Shown here piece after piece: positions 35,583 through 43,787 of a stretch of 64,000 nt of DNA; position 1 is the stretch's first letter; the number at the start of each line of letters is the position of its first letter. Made by a program: the position numbers and the translations under genes. Below the pieces are notes generated by a model, which was given only the letters and a program-made list of their open reading frames with translations, did not search any database and was not told the origin of the DNA. The stretch lies in NCBI GenBank assembly GCA_963832945.1, contig CAWHVV010000006.1:62001-126000 (forward strand). Direction: 5' to 3'. Origin of the DNA: JAFEDN01 sp963832945. GTDB taxonomy: Bacteria; Pseudomonadota; Gammaproteobacteria; Coxiellales; Coxiellaceae.

Positions 35583-36293
35583 ATGATACGCACCATTTCT
35601 TTATTAGTCGTAGAGGATGAAGAAGCGATTCGCGATATGTTGCGGTTTTCGCTACCCGCCACTGAATTTATTTTGAAGGATGCTGAAACAGTGGCGCAGG
35701 CGATTCGTTCGCTGTCGGAAAATATTCCAGATCTGATTATCCTTGACTGGATGTTGCCGGATAAGAGTGGTTTGGATTTCATTACCTGGATTAAGCAGAA
35801 AAAATTATTGAAAGATATTCCTATCATTATGCTCACGGCAAAAGCGGAAGAGGCTCAAAAAATTCAGGGATTGTCGGTGGGCGCCGATGATTATGTCACC
35901 AAGCCATTTTCAATCGCGGAATTACGAGCCCGGATCAAAGCGATTTTACGCCGGGGATTGCTGGCTTCTCCCGACAATGAAATTACGATAGGCCCATTGA
36001 CCCTGAACGTGGACAGACACGAAGTTTATGTCCAGGGCGAAGTGCTTCAGTTAAGTCCATTGGAATATAAATTGCTTTATTTTTTTGTGACCCACCCGGA
36101 TAAAACTTATAGTCGCGATCAATTGCTCAATCACGTTTGGGGTGCGGATGTTTATATTGACGAACGGACTGTGGACGTCCAGATTAAAAGACTTCGCACT
36201 AAACTAAAGTCTTTTGGCAATCAGAATTTAATTCAAACCGTTCGCGGTTCCGGTTATATTCTTATGCGAGGAAAGGATGAAAAAACCTTCTGA
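35583..36293 (+). CDS. phoB: phosphate-regulon response regulator PhoB
   Basis: The 236-aa protein has an N-terminal receiver with acidic residues in VVEDEEAIRDM, the phospho-acceptor Asp in LIILDWMLPDKSG and the Lys in YVTKPFS. The C-terminal winged helix has LQLSPLEYKLLYFFVTHPDKTYSR and RTVDVQIKRLRTKL. It is closest to PhoB among OmpR-family regulators. ATG 35583 is preferred over an in-frame TTG 36 bases upstream. It overlaps the kinase gene by 17 bases. Confidence 0.88.
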   Translation: MIRTISLLVVEDEEAIRDMLRFSLPATEFILKDAETVAQAIRSLSENIPDLIILDWMLPDKSGLDFITWIKQKKLLKDIPIIMLTAKAEEAQKIQGLSVGADDYVTKPFSIAELRARIKAILRRGLLASPDNEITIGPLTLNVDRHEVYVQGEVLQLSPLEYKLLYFFVTHPDKTYSRDQLLNHVWGADVYIDERTVDVQIKRLRTKLKSFGNQNLIQTVRGSGYILMRGKDEKTF

Positions 36294-37104
36294 AATTTCC
36301 CTGGAAAATTTGCCGGAACCTGTTAAAGCGCATATTCAGCACCTCGAAAGAGTACGCCGCGATTTTGTTGCGAACGTTTCTCATGAATTACGTACTCCCT
36401 TGACGGTTATTCAAGGCTATTTAGAAACTTTATTAGCGCAGGACCAGGATGAAACCAAACCCTGGAAAAAGATATTTACGCAAATGTACTATCACAGTGT
36501 GCGAATGGCCAATATTATCGAAGATTTATTATTATTATCCATTCTTGAAACCGACGAATATCCATTAGAAGAAAAACCTAAAATTAACATTGCGGAAATG
36601 CTGAAGGTATTAGTGCGGGAAGCCAGAAATATCAGCGGAGAAAAAAAACACCGCATTACTCTCAGGGCGGACGCCAACGTTTTGCTGGATGGCGCCGAAA
36701 ATGAGTTAAAAAGTCTGTTTAGCAATCTGATTGTGAATGCCATCAAGTACACGCCGGCGAAAGGTCAAATCAAAATCTCGTGGGCGGCAAAAGAAGGTAA
36801 AGCGATATTTATTGTTAAGGATACCGGCATTGGCATCGCCAAAAAACAGATTCCGCGAATTACCGAAAGATTTTACCGCGTTGATAAAGGGCGGTCTCGT
36901 GAAAGCGGCGGTACCGGTCTGGGGCTGGCTATCGTCAAACATATACTATTACGGCATCATGGTGATTTAATTGTGGAAAGTAGGCTCGGTGAGGGCAGCA
37001 CCTTTACCTGCGTTTTTCCCGCCCGGAGGACCTCGGTGAATTCTTTTAACCCGGATATTTCACCATCAGGCGTAGTTAATGTACACGATAAGCAAAATAA
37101 ATAA
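36277..37104 (+). CDS. phoR: PhoR-like histidine kinase lacking membrane and PAS regions
   Basis: 275 aa. HisKA box RRDFVANVSHELRTPLTVIQGY starts near residue 28. The ATPase domain has N box LFSNLIVNAIKYTP, G1 VKDTGIGIAKK, F box RFYRVDK and G2 GGTGLGLAIVKH. Canonical PhoR has ~430 residues with TM segments and a PAS domain before HisKA; these are missing, and the start is fixed by the overlap with phoB. It is therefore probably soluble or attached through a partner. The 3' end overlaps the convergent permease gene by 29 bases. Confidence 0.85.
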   Translation: MKKPSEISLENLPEPVKAHIQHLERVRRDFVANVSHELRTPLTVIQGYLETLLAQDQDETKPWKKIFTQMYYHSVRMANIIEDLLLLSILETDEYPLEEKPKINIAEMLKVLVREARNISGEKKHRITLRADANVLLDGAENELKSLFSNLIVNAIKYTPAKGQIKISWAAKEGKAIFIVKDTGIGIAKKQIPRITERFYRVDKGRSRESGGTGLGLAIVKHILLRHHGDLIVESRLGEGSTFTCVFPARRTSVNSFNPDISPSGVVNVHDKQNK

Positions 37105-38383
37105 AGAAGATGACGGCCAGGCCGCCCAGCATGGCATTGAGTTTTTTTATTTTTCCGGTCGCCAGTTTCAATATCACATAGCTGATGATACCCATGCCAA
37201 GCCCGTCGGCGATGGAAAAGGTAAAAGGGATCATAATGACAATAATGATTGCCGGGATAAACTCCATGGGGTCGTTTATCGACAGGTGGGCGATATTTCT
37301 TATCATAAGCAGCCCCACATAAATAAGCGCCGGAGCTACGGCGTAAGCGGGAACGGATTGCGCCAGGGGAGAAATAAACAATACCAAAATAAATAATCCA
37401 CTGACAGTGAGAGCGGTGAGACCGGTGCGTCCGCCAGCCTCTATTCCGGCAGCGCTTTCGATATAGGTGCTTGTGCTGGCGGTGCCTAATAAAGAACCTG
37501 CGATGGCGCCGATACTGTCGGCGATTAAAGCGCGCGAAAGACGTCTGGAACGGCGCGGATCCTGCCTGAACAGCGGCTGACGTAAAACTCCCACCAGCGT
37601 GCCCGTGGCGTCAAAAAATCCGACCAGGATAAATGCGAATAGAATCGATAAATTATTTAACCGTAATAAATCGTGAAGATCAATCGCAAGCAAAGTCGGT
37701 TTAATGCTGGGAGGCAATGAAAAAATGCCGTAGAAATGTGTTTTTCCCATCAACAGACTGATGGTGGTAATGCACAGTATGGAGATAATAATAGCACCGC
37801 GGATTTTGAAAAAATCCAGCGCGGCGATGATAAAAAAACCCAGGAAAAATAATAAACTTGATGATGCCGTTATATCTCCGACGCTGATCAGGGCGCTGCC
37901 GGTGGATTTAGTAATAATACCGCCATTCTGCAGGGCTATTAACGTGATAAAGAAACCGATGCCGACGGCGGTCCCGACATTCAGGGAGTCGGGCATTAAC
38001 TCAATGATCCACTGGCGGATTTTGGTGAGCGCCAACAAAAGAAAAATAATTCCGGCGATAAAAACAATTCCAAGAGCCGTTTGCCAGCGATAACCCGGGG
38101 TTTGCACCACTGTATAAGTAAAAAAAACATTCAGACCCATGGCGGGAGCGATGGCGATAGGGTAGTTGGACATCAGGCCACCCAGAGCGCAACTGAAAAC
38201 GGTGACCAGGCAGGTGGCGACATAAACCGCGCCATGATTCATCCCGGCAGCGCTGAGAATGGCCGGATTAACGAAAATAATATAGGACATAGTCAGAAAG
38301 GTCGTTAATCCCGCGGTGAGTTCGTGCGGAATAGAGGTCTGATTTTGAGTGAGTTTGAATTGGCGGTCGATAAATGATTTCAT
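37076..38383 (-). CDS. NCS2-family purine permease (AzgA-like)
   Basis: Inner-membrane importer for adenine, guanine or hypoxanthine, by family. 435 aa with 12-14 TM segments. Family motifs include GLTTFLTMSYIIFVNPAILSAAGM, NYPIAIAPAMGLNVFFTYTV, LVGFFDATGTLVGVL and GTASTSTYIESAAGIEAGGRTGLTAL. Purine salvage would suit a host-dependent bacterium that has damaged carAB, though carAB concerns pyrimidines and arginine. It is convergent with phoR, with overlapping 3' ends. Confidence 0.88.
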   Translation of the reverse strand: MKSFIDRQFKLTQNQTSIPHELTAGLTTFLTMSYIIFVNPAILSAAGMNHGAVYVATCLVTVFSCALGGLMSNYPIAIAPAMGLNVFFTYTVVQTPGYRWQTALGIVFIAGIIFLLLALTKIRQWIIELMPDSLNVGTAVGIGFFITLIALQNGGIITKSTGSALISVGDITASSSLLFFLGFFIIAALDFFKIRGAIIISILCITTISLLMGKTHFYGIFSLPPSIKPTLLAIDLHDLLRLNNLSILFAFILVGFFDATGTLVGVLRQPLFRQDPRRSRRLSRALIADSIGAIAGSLLGTASTSTYIESAAGIEAGGRTGLTALTVSGLFILVLFISPLAQSVPAYAVAPALIYVGLLMIRNIAHLSINDPMEFIPAIIIVIMIPFTFSIADGLGMGIISYVILKLATGKIKKLNAMLGGLAVIFFIYFAYRVH

Positions 38384-38501
38384 ATTTGTAGGATCGCAGT
38401 TTATCGTTAACGCACATTATTTACAACAACCGGCCTTGACCTTGTTCCCGCAACGATTTTATGGCATGATGAATGCCAAATCCCATTACACTTTATTGAT
38501 T

Positions 38502-39365
38502 ATGAAACTGAAAAAATTTTTATTTTTCATCCTGTTGCCGTTTTTTTTGATGCCAACGATATCATCAGCGGCGGGATGTTACTCATTTAGCGGGGCTGTG
38601 AATTCACGGCAATATGCCTGTTTGGTCGTGGAGACTCGCCCGAAATCCATCAGTATATTGCATAAAGAAAATGCCGATCAGCTCCGTTATCCGGCATCGT
38701 TAACTAAATTGATGACACTGTATTTGACATTTGGAGCTCTAAGAGATCACAAAATCCGTTTTGATAATTATTTAACAGCCTCTGCACATGCGGCGGCTCA
38801 ACCGAGTATGAGAATAGCATTAAATTCGGGTGACAGAGTCTCGGTAAAATCTCTGGTGGACAGTCTGGTGGTGGTTTCTGCGAATGATTCAGCAGTAGTG
38901 CTGGCAGAAAAACTGGGGGGCACGGAAAAAAACTTTGCCCAGCTGATGACCAAAAAAGCACGACAACTCGGCATGTATAAAACACATTTCACCAATGCTT
39001 CTGGTTTATATAATTCCAGACAGGTGACGACTGCTATGGATATGGCGAAGTTGATGGTGGCCATTAAACACGATTTTCCGCAATATTATCATCTGTTATC
39101 GCTGACTCATTTTAGTTACCGCGGTGTCCATTATGGCAGTCACACCCGGTTAATGAAAAACTATAAATGGGCGAAAGCTGCAAAAACAGGATTTATCCAC
39201 CAATCCGGTTTTAACCTGGTGTTAAATGCCAGTAAAAATAATAAAAATCTGGTGGCGGTGGTTATGGGCGGAGTGACCGCCAAAAGTAGAGATGATTTTA
39301 TGCGAAGACTTTTGGATAACAGCTTTAATATTCAAAAGAGGGGCATTAAATCATCTTCTTCCTAG
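38502..39365 (+). CDS. D-alanyl-D-alanine carboxypeptidase/endopeptidase (S11 family)
   Basis: Periplasmic peptidoglycan-trimming enzyme. From the ATG at 38502 it has 287 aa. A signal peptide (MKLKKFLFFILLPFFLMPTISSA) is followed by the three penicillin-binding motifs: SLTK near residue 63, SAN and KTG (AAKTGF). It is shorter than DacA/DacC, lacking their C-terminal beta domain and amphipathic anchor, more like PBP7/PbpG. The upstream in-frame ATG would bury the signal peptide and is rejected. Its TAG stop abuts a long palindrome. Confidence 0.87.
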   Translation: MKLKKFLFFILLPFFLMPTISSAAGCYSFSGAVNSRQYACLVVETRPKSISILHKENADQLRYPASLTKLMTLYLTFGALRDHKIRFDNYLTASAHAAAQPSMRIALNSGDRVSVKSLVDSLVVVSANDSAVVLAEKLGGTEKNFAQLMTKKARQLGMYKTHFTNASGLYNSRQVTTAMDMAKLMVAIKHDFPQYYHLLSLTHFSYRGVHYGSHTRLMKNYKWAKAAKTGFIHQSGFNLVLNASKNNKNLVAVVMGGVTAKSRDDFMRRLLDNSFNIQKRGIKSSSS

Positions 39366-39445
39366 TACGCCATCCACTTAATTCCGTCCACTCTGGCGCC
39401 CAGAATGGGATGCCAGAGTGGACGGAATTAAGTGGATGGCGTACT
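39364..39445. repeat. 82-bp near-perfect palindrome (34-bp arms)
   Basis: AGTACGCCATCCACTTAATT.. at 39364-39397 pairs with its exact inverse at 39412-39445 around a 14-base loop. It fills the gap between two convergent genes and could terminate both. Structurally it resembles a REP-type palindrome and matches in design (34-bp arms) the unrelated palindrome at 40081-40166. Confidence 0.85.
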
Positions 39446-40006
39446 CTAGTCCGATTTCCATTTAATATTGCAGCCTATACTCGGATATTGTTCAGTCGGG
39501 ACATGTTTTCCCGCTAATATCGCATCCAGCGCCCGGGAAAGATCATTGCCGGTAACCGGAATATCTTTGCCGGGGCGGGAATCGTCAAAACGTCCACGGT
39601 AAACACAAGCAAGATTTTTATCAAATATAAAAAAATCCGGAGTGCAGGCAGCGTGATATGCTTTAGCCACGTCCTGGGACTCATCATACAAAAAAGGAAA
39701 TGGATAATGCAGTTTGAGCGCCGTTTCACGCATTTTTTCCGGTGAATCATCGGGATAATTGGTGACATCATTGGAGCTTATCGCAATGAAATGAGCGCCT
39801 TTTGCCTGATATTTATTTGCAACCTCAATCAATTGATGTTGTATATGCACCACAAATGGGCAATGGTTGCAGATAAACATGACGACGGTCGCAACAGGAG
39901 ACTTGAGTTCCTGCAACGGGAGTGTTTCGCCGGTGACTGTATCTATCAGCCGAAAGTCCGGCGCTATTGTGCCCAGCGGTAACATGCTGGAAGCGGTTAA
40001 GCTCAT
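39446..40006 (-). CDS. thioredoxin-fold/peroxiredoxin-like protein
   Basis: The 186-aa protein has an AhpC/TSA-like start (LGTIAPDFRLIDTVTGETLPLQEL) and a redox CxxC motif in MFICNHCPFVVHIQHQL. It continues with AISSNDVTNYPDDSPEKM and PDFFIFDKNLACVYRGRFDDSRPG. This matches the widespread thioredoxin-family proteins with a CNHCPFV motif, with no TM or signal. The physiological electron partner is unknown. The gene is framed by two different long palindromes. Confidence 0.85.
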   Translation of the reverse strand: MSLTASSMLPLGTIAPDFRLIDTVTGETLPLQELKSPVATVVMFICNHCPFVVHIQHQLIEVANKYQAKGAHFIAISSNDVTNYPDDSPEKMRETALKLHYPFPFLYDESQDVAKAYHAACTPDFFIFDKNLACVYRGRFDDSRPGKDIPVTGNDLSRALDAILAGKHVPTEQYPSIGCNIKWKSD

Positions 40007-40080
40007 ACCCTTTTCCTTGTTAATCTTTAAAAGTCTTAATTATAACTAAATTGGACCGCTCGGCAAATATCCAGATGCCA

Positions 40081-40166
40081 GATGGGGTCAAGTCTCGAAT
40101 CGTGAAAAATAGGGCTTATTGTGTTAAATAAACCCTATTTTTCACGATTCGAGACTTGACCCCATC
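40081..40166. repeat. 86-bp palindrome (34-bp arms) of GGGGTCAAG type
   Basis: GATGGGGTCAAGTCTCGAAT.. at 40081-40114 and its exact inverse at 40133-40166 flank an 18-base AT-rich loop. Palindromes ending in TGGGGTCA/TGACCCCA are common dispersed elements in proteobacteria, usually mobilised by REP-associated (Y1) transposases; none is present here. Confidence 0.85.
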
Positions 40167-40203
40167 AGTTTGGTATACTCCTAATTTTTTAAGGGGTGGT
40201 AAA

Positions 40204-40629
40204 ATGGATGGGGTTAAAAAATTCAGAATATTTAATGCATTTTTATTCGTCTGCGGGTGGCTAATTTCGTTTTGCGCTTTTGCTGCGCAATCAGATAACA
40301 AAAATTTTACTCATCCGATTATTATCAGACCGTCAGCGCCTGTAGCCACGGTTCGTATGCCGGCAAATCCCTCTACGGGTTATCAATGGATGATCATCCA
40401 CTACGAGCCGGCACTGATGCTGGCCCCTTCACACCGTTATGTGCCGCAGCATAGCGGTTTGACGGGAGCGCCAGGTTATGATTTTTGGGAATTTAGATTT
40501 AAAAAAAGCGCCTTCGGGGTTTCGCCAAAAACCACTACGGTCATTATGGAATACCGGCGGCCATGGGAGCAGACACGAGGCCGCAAACAGATCATTCGTT
40601 TTGCCATTAAACCGAAGGATAAATTATGA
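40204..40629 (+). CDS. chagasin-family (I42) cysteine-protease inhibitor, exported
   Basis: The 141-aa protein has a signal peptide (FLFVCGWLISFCAFAAQ) and the three chagasin loops that fill papain-type active sites: NPSTGYQW (L2), a GAPG-containing L4 loop (GLTGAPGYDFWEF) and the RRPWE loop (L6). The family inhibits papain-like proteases such as lysosomal cathepsins. An inhibitor of host proteases fits a bacterium living inside eukaryotic cells, but control of an own protease is possible. AAGGGG precedes the ATG. The stop overlaps the next start as ATGA. Confidence 0.85.
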   Translation: MDGVKKFRIFNAFLFVCGWLISFCAFAAQSDNKNFTHPIIIRPSAPVATVRMPANPSTGYQWMIIHYEPALMLAPSHRYVPQHSGLTGAPGYDFWEFRFKKSAFGVSPKTTTVIMEYRRPWEQTRGRKQIIRFAIKPKDKL

Positions 40630-41414
40630 TGATGATGCGTTGTCAAGGTAAAAAAGTACTCATTACCGGCGCTTCCAGCGGCATTGGCCGCGCCTGCGCC
40701 GAAGATTTTGCCAAAGAGGGCGCGGATTTAATCCTGTGCGGACGCGATGAGCAACGTTTGCAAGCAGTGGTTAAATCCATAACGGAACAGCGCTACACAA
40801 AAGTATTGCCCCTCTTGTTTGATATCATGGATCCGCAGTCAGTGGAAAATTCCATAACAAATTTACCCCCCGAATGGAGGGATATTGATATTTTAATCAA
40901 TAACGCCGGTCTGGCGCTCGGCTATGACAAGCTTTATGCGGGAAATTTACAGGAATGGGATAAAGTTATCGACACGAACATCAAAAGTGTGGTCTACATG
41001 ACCCGTTTTGTGGTGGCTGACATGCTGAAACGCAATCAGGGCCACATTATCAATATCGGCTCAATCTCTAGCCGGACCACTTATTCCGGTGGTAGTGTTT
41101 ATTGCGCCACCAAGTTTGCCGTCCGCGCCTTAACCGATACTTTGCGCATGGATCTGCATGGTACTCCAATCCGGGTATCCCTCATCGATCCCGGCATGGT
41201 GCAAACCAATTTTTTTGATGTGCGTTTACAGGGCGACCATAGCAAAGTGGAGGCTTTATTTGCCGGCATGACCCCTTTGCAACCGGAAGACGTTGCCGAC
41301 AGCGTGGTTTATTGCGCAACCCGGCCTGCGCATGTCTCTATCCATGAACTCAATATTATGCCTACCGATCAAACCGCCGCGCATATGATTTACCGCAGAA
41401 AAACCGATGAATAA
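40626..41414 (+). CDS. short-chain dehydrogenase (YdfG-like 3-hydroxy acid dehydrogenase)
   Basis: The 262-aa protein is a classical SDR. It has the cofactor motif TGASSGIG, NNAG near residue 92, the catalytic Ser in GSISSRTTYSGGS and YCATK with catalytic Tyr and Lys; CGRDEQR suggests NADP. The DPGMVQTNF block is conserved in YdfG. Physiological substrate uncertain (serine, 3-hydroxy acids or malonic semialdehyde in YdfG). It is coupled to the chagasin gene and overlaps the next gene by 8 bases. Confidence 0.83.
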   Translation: MMMMRCQGKKVLITGASSGIGRACAEDFAKEGADLILCGRDEQRLQAVVKSITEQRYTKVLPLLFDIMDPQSVENSITNLPPEWRDIDILINNAGLALGYDKLYAGNLQEWDKVIDTNIKSVVYMTRFVVADMLKRNQGHIINIGSISSRTTYSGGSVYCATKFAVRALTDTLRMDLHGTPIRVSLIDPGMVQTNFFDVRLQGDHSKVEALFAGMTPLQPEDVADSVVYCATRPAHVSIHELNIMPTDQTAAHMIYRRKTDE

Positions 41415-42114
41415 CATTTTAAATATCAGTACCTATAAATTTGTGTCCCTTGACGTTGACCAGTTGGTAAAATGGCGAATAGCATTTAAAAATCAGGGAG
41501 TGGATTGCTCGTTAAAGGGCACTATTTTGTTGAGTCAGGAGGGTATTAATTTATTCCTGGCCGGCCTTCCAGAAAAAATTGTCGAATTTCAGAATTTTCT
41601 GCGTCAGTTTCCCGAATTGACAACACTTTCCTATCGGGAAAGCTGGTCGCCGCATCAGCCATTTAAACGATTTCTGGTGCGTTTAAAAAAAGAAATTATT
41701 TCAATGGGGCAGCCGGAAATTCAGCCTGAACAAAAACCCGCACCTTATATTGAACCCACTCTCCTGCGCGAATGGTATTTACAGGGACGGCCGATGATCC
41801 TGCTGGACACCCGTAATCAATACGAGGTAGCCTGCGGCACATTTGAGGGGGCTCTGGAATTAGGGTTAAAAAATTTTCGTAGTTTTCCCGAAGAGACTGC
41901 GCGATTGCCGGCGCAGGCCAAACAATTGCCGATTGTCACTTTCTGCACGGGCGGTATCCGCTGTGAAAAGGCGGCTTTATGGCTTAAAAATCAGGGATAC
42001 GACGAAGTTTATCAGCTCAGGGGAGGTATTTTAAATTACTTTGAGCAATGCGGTGGCGATTATTTTCGCGGTCAATGTTTTGTATTCGATGAGCGTATAG
42101 CAGTTAATTTTTAG
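41407..42114 (+). CDS. rhodanese-fold tRNA uridine hydroxylase TrhO-like (YceA family)
   Basis: TrhO hydroxylates U34 of some tRNAs using oxygen. The N-terminal ferredoxin-like part shows LKGTILLSQEGINLFLAG. The rhodanese domain has LLDTRNQYEVACGTFEGAL and the active-site loop FCTGGIRCEKAA. At 235 aa it is shorter than E. coli TrhO (350 aa) and lacks its Cys-rich C-terminal region, so activity could differ. Confidence 0.82.
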   Translation: MNNILNISTYKFVSLDVDQLVKWRIAFKNQGVDCSLKGTILLSQEGINLFLAGLPEKIVEFQNFLRQFPELTTLSYRESWSPHQPFKRFLVRLKKEIISMGQPEIQPEQKPAPYIEPTLLREWYLQGRPMILLDTRNQYEVACGTFEGALELGLKNFRSFPEETARLPAQAKQLPIVTFCTGGIRCEKAALWLKNQGYDEVYQLRGGILNYFEQCGGDYFRGQCFVFDERIAVNF

Positions 42115-42123
42115 AGGTAGATT

Positions 42124-42645
42124 ATGTCCGTTGTGCGAATTTTGCAATATCCCGATTTGCGTTTGAAAAAGAAAGGCAGATGGGTGGAAAAAGTCGATGA
42201 AAATGTAGAGAAAGTAGTCGCAGACATGTTTGAGACACATTATAGCGCCAAAAACTGTGCGGCGCTGGCGGCGACGCAACTGGATTTCGCAGAACCCCTG
42301 CGCATCACCGTTATTGATTTTTCGGATGAACGAAACCAGCCGTTATGTTTAATCAATCCTGAAATTATATATCGCGAAGGTGAGCAGATAGTACCGGAAG
42401 GTTGTATGTCCGTGGGCGGAGAAGTTGAAGACCGGATATTTGAATACGTCAAAAGAGCCATGAAAATCCGCGTTCGCGCCCTGGACCGGGAAGGCAAACC
42501 CATAGAACTGGAAGCGGAAGGATATATGGCCCAGTGCATGCAACATGAAATCGACCATTTAGACGGCCATTTATACCTGGACCGGTTGTCGGCACTAAAA
42601 CGCGAACGTCTGGTAAAAAAATTGCTAAAACAATTAAAAAAATAG
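42124..42645 (+). CDS. def: peptide deformylase with altered motif 1
   Basis: Removes the formyl group from nascent proteins using a bound Fe or Zn. The 173-aa protein keeps motif 2 EGCMSV (metal Cys) and motif 3 QHEIDHLDG (metal His pair and catalytic Glu). Motif 1 reads CAALAATQL instead of GxGLAAxQ, so the first glycines of that substrate-binding loop are lost while the Gln is kept. It may be a secondary deformylase; the usual def-fmt neighbourhood is absent here. Confidence 0.85.
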   Translation: MSVVRILQYPDLRLKKKGRWVEKVDENVEKVVADMFETHYSAKNCAALAATQLDFAEPLRITVIDFSDERNQPLCLINPEIIYREGEQIVPEGCMSVGGEVEDRIFEYVKRAMKIRVRALDREGKPIELEAEGYMAQCMQHEIDHLDGHLYLDRLSALKRERLVKKLLKQLKK

Positions 42646-42650
42646 TTCAC

Positions 42651-43787
42651 CTAAATGATTAATCGCAGAGCGATTTGCGCGACCAGGGGGGAATTTTCGG
42701 CATTCCCTATCCTGGCGCGTAAAATGGCTAAATCTGCGAGAATTTTTGTGCGATAGACCGGATCGGCTATCAGGCGAATAGTTTCTTTTGCAATATTTTC
42801 CGCAGTCACCGCGTTCTGGATAAATTCCCTGGCGATAGTTTTTTGCGCGACAATATTGCAAAGTCCTATTTGCCTGACACGAACGACCGCCCTGGCAATC
42901 CAATAATTAATATAATTTACCTTGTAAATTATCGTTAGTGGCGCCTGACTCAGGGCAACTTCTAACGTACTGGTGCCTGATTTAACAATCGCCGCCGAGC
43001 AAATGGACAACAGATTATAAGTGTCGTTGTTAACGATGATAATGTCGCTGGTTAAATAAGGCTGTAAATCTTCGATTTGCAGATTGCTTGCTAAAGGTAT
43101 TGCAAATTGGACGCCAGGAATTTTAACGCGAATTTTGGCCACAGCCGACATCATCACGGGTAATAGCCGCTGCACTTCCGTTCGTCTGCTACCGGGAAAA
43201 AGCGCGATCACAGGGTAGTCAGGATTGAAGCCGTAATTCTGATAAACAGCCGTTTTACTCTGCGTTGGCCGCACCAGCGCTGAGAGGGGATGTCCTACGA
43301 ATGTTACCGGCACATTTTCTTTACGGTAAATTTCCTCTTCAAAAGCAAATAGCACGGCCATGTGATCCACGCATCTTTGGATCGTCTTAATACGGCCGTA
43401 TTTCCATGCCCAGATTTGCGGACTCACATAATACAGCACTTTTATCCCATATTTTTTGGCCAGTTTTGCCATACGCAGATTGAATCCTGGGTAATCGATC
43501 AGAATCAGTAAATCCGGCGGATTATTTTTTAAAATATGTTTAATTGTCCGGAAAGCCGCGCGGATCACGCGCAGATTTTTGAGTACCCCTAACCACCCGA
43601 TAATATCCATTGACCGGTTATCGAAGACAATCTCGACGCCGGCGGCGCGCATTTGCGCGCCGCCCAATGCGGCCAGCTTGAGATCCGGCTGACATCGCAA
43701 TAATTCCCGCGCCAGATTCGCACCCAGCAAGTCACCGGAAGTTTCACCGGCAATCATGAAAATAGAATTGCGGGCATTACTCGGCAT
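42651..43787 (-). CDS. lpxB: lipid A disaccharide synthase
   Basis: Peripheral inner-membrane glycosyltransferase joining UDP-diacylglucosamine and lipid X. About 378 aa from ATG 43787. Family motifs: IFMIAGETSGDLLGANLARELL, IIGWLGVLKNL, LILIDYPGFNLRMAKLAKKYGIKVLYYVSPQIWAWK and LFPGSRRTEVQRLLPVM. The chosen start overlaps the end of the oxidoreductase gene by 11 bases; an in-frame ATG 75 bases further upstream is less likely because known LpxB proteins begin near this point. Confidence 0.93.
   Translation of the reverse strand: MPSNARNSIFMIAGETSGDLLGANLARELLRCQPDLKLAALGGAQMRAAGVEIVFDNRSMDIIGWLGVLKNLRVIRAAFRTIKHILKNNPPDLLILIDYPGFNLRMAKLAKKYGIKVLYYVSPQIWAWKYGRIKTIQRCVDHMAVLFAFEEEIYRKENVPVTFVGHPLSALVRPTQSKTAVYQNYGFNPDYPVIALFPGSRRTEVQRLLPVMMSAVAKIRVKIPGVQFAIPLASNLQIEDLQPYLTSDIIIVNNDTYNLLSICSAAIVKSGTSTLEVALSQAPLTIIYKVNYINYWIARAVVRVRQIGLCNIVAQKTIAREFIQNAVTAENIAKETIRLIADPVYRTKILADLAILRARIGNAENSPLVAQIALRLII

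Noticed and set aside
39364..40166. The two palindromes as a CRISPR or att-type pair
   Set aside because: They differ in sequence, there is no repeat-spacer series, no cas gene and no integrase.
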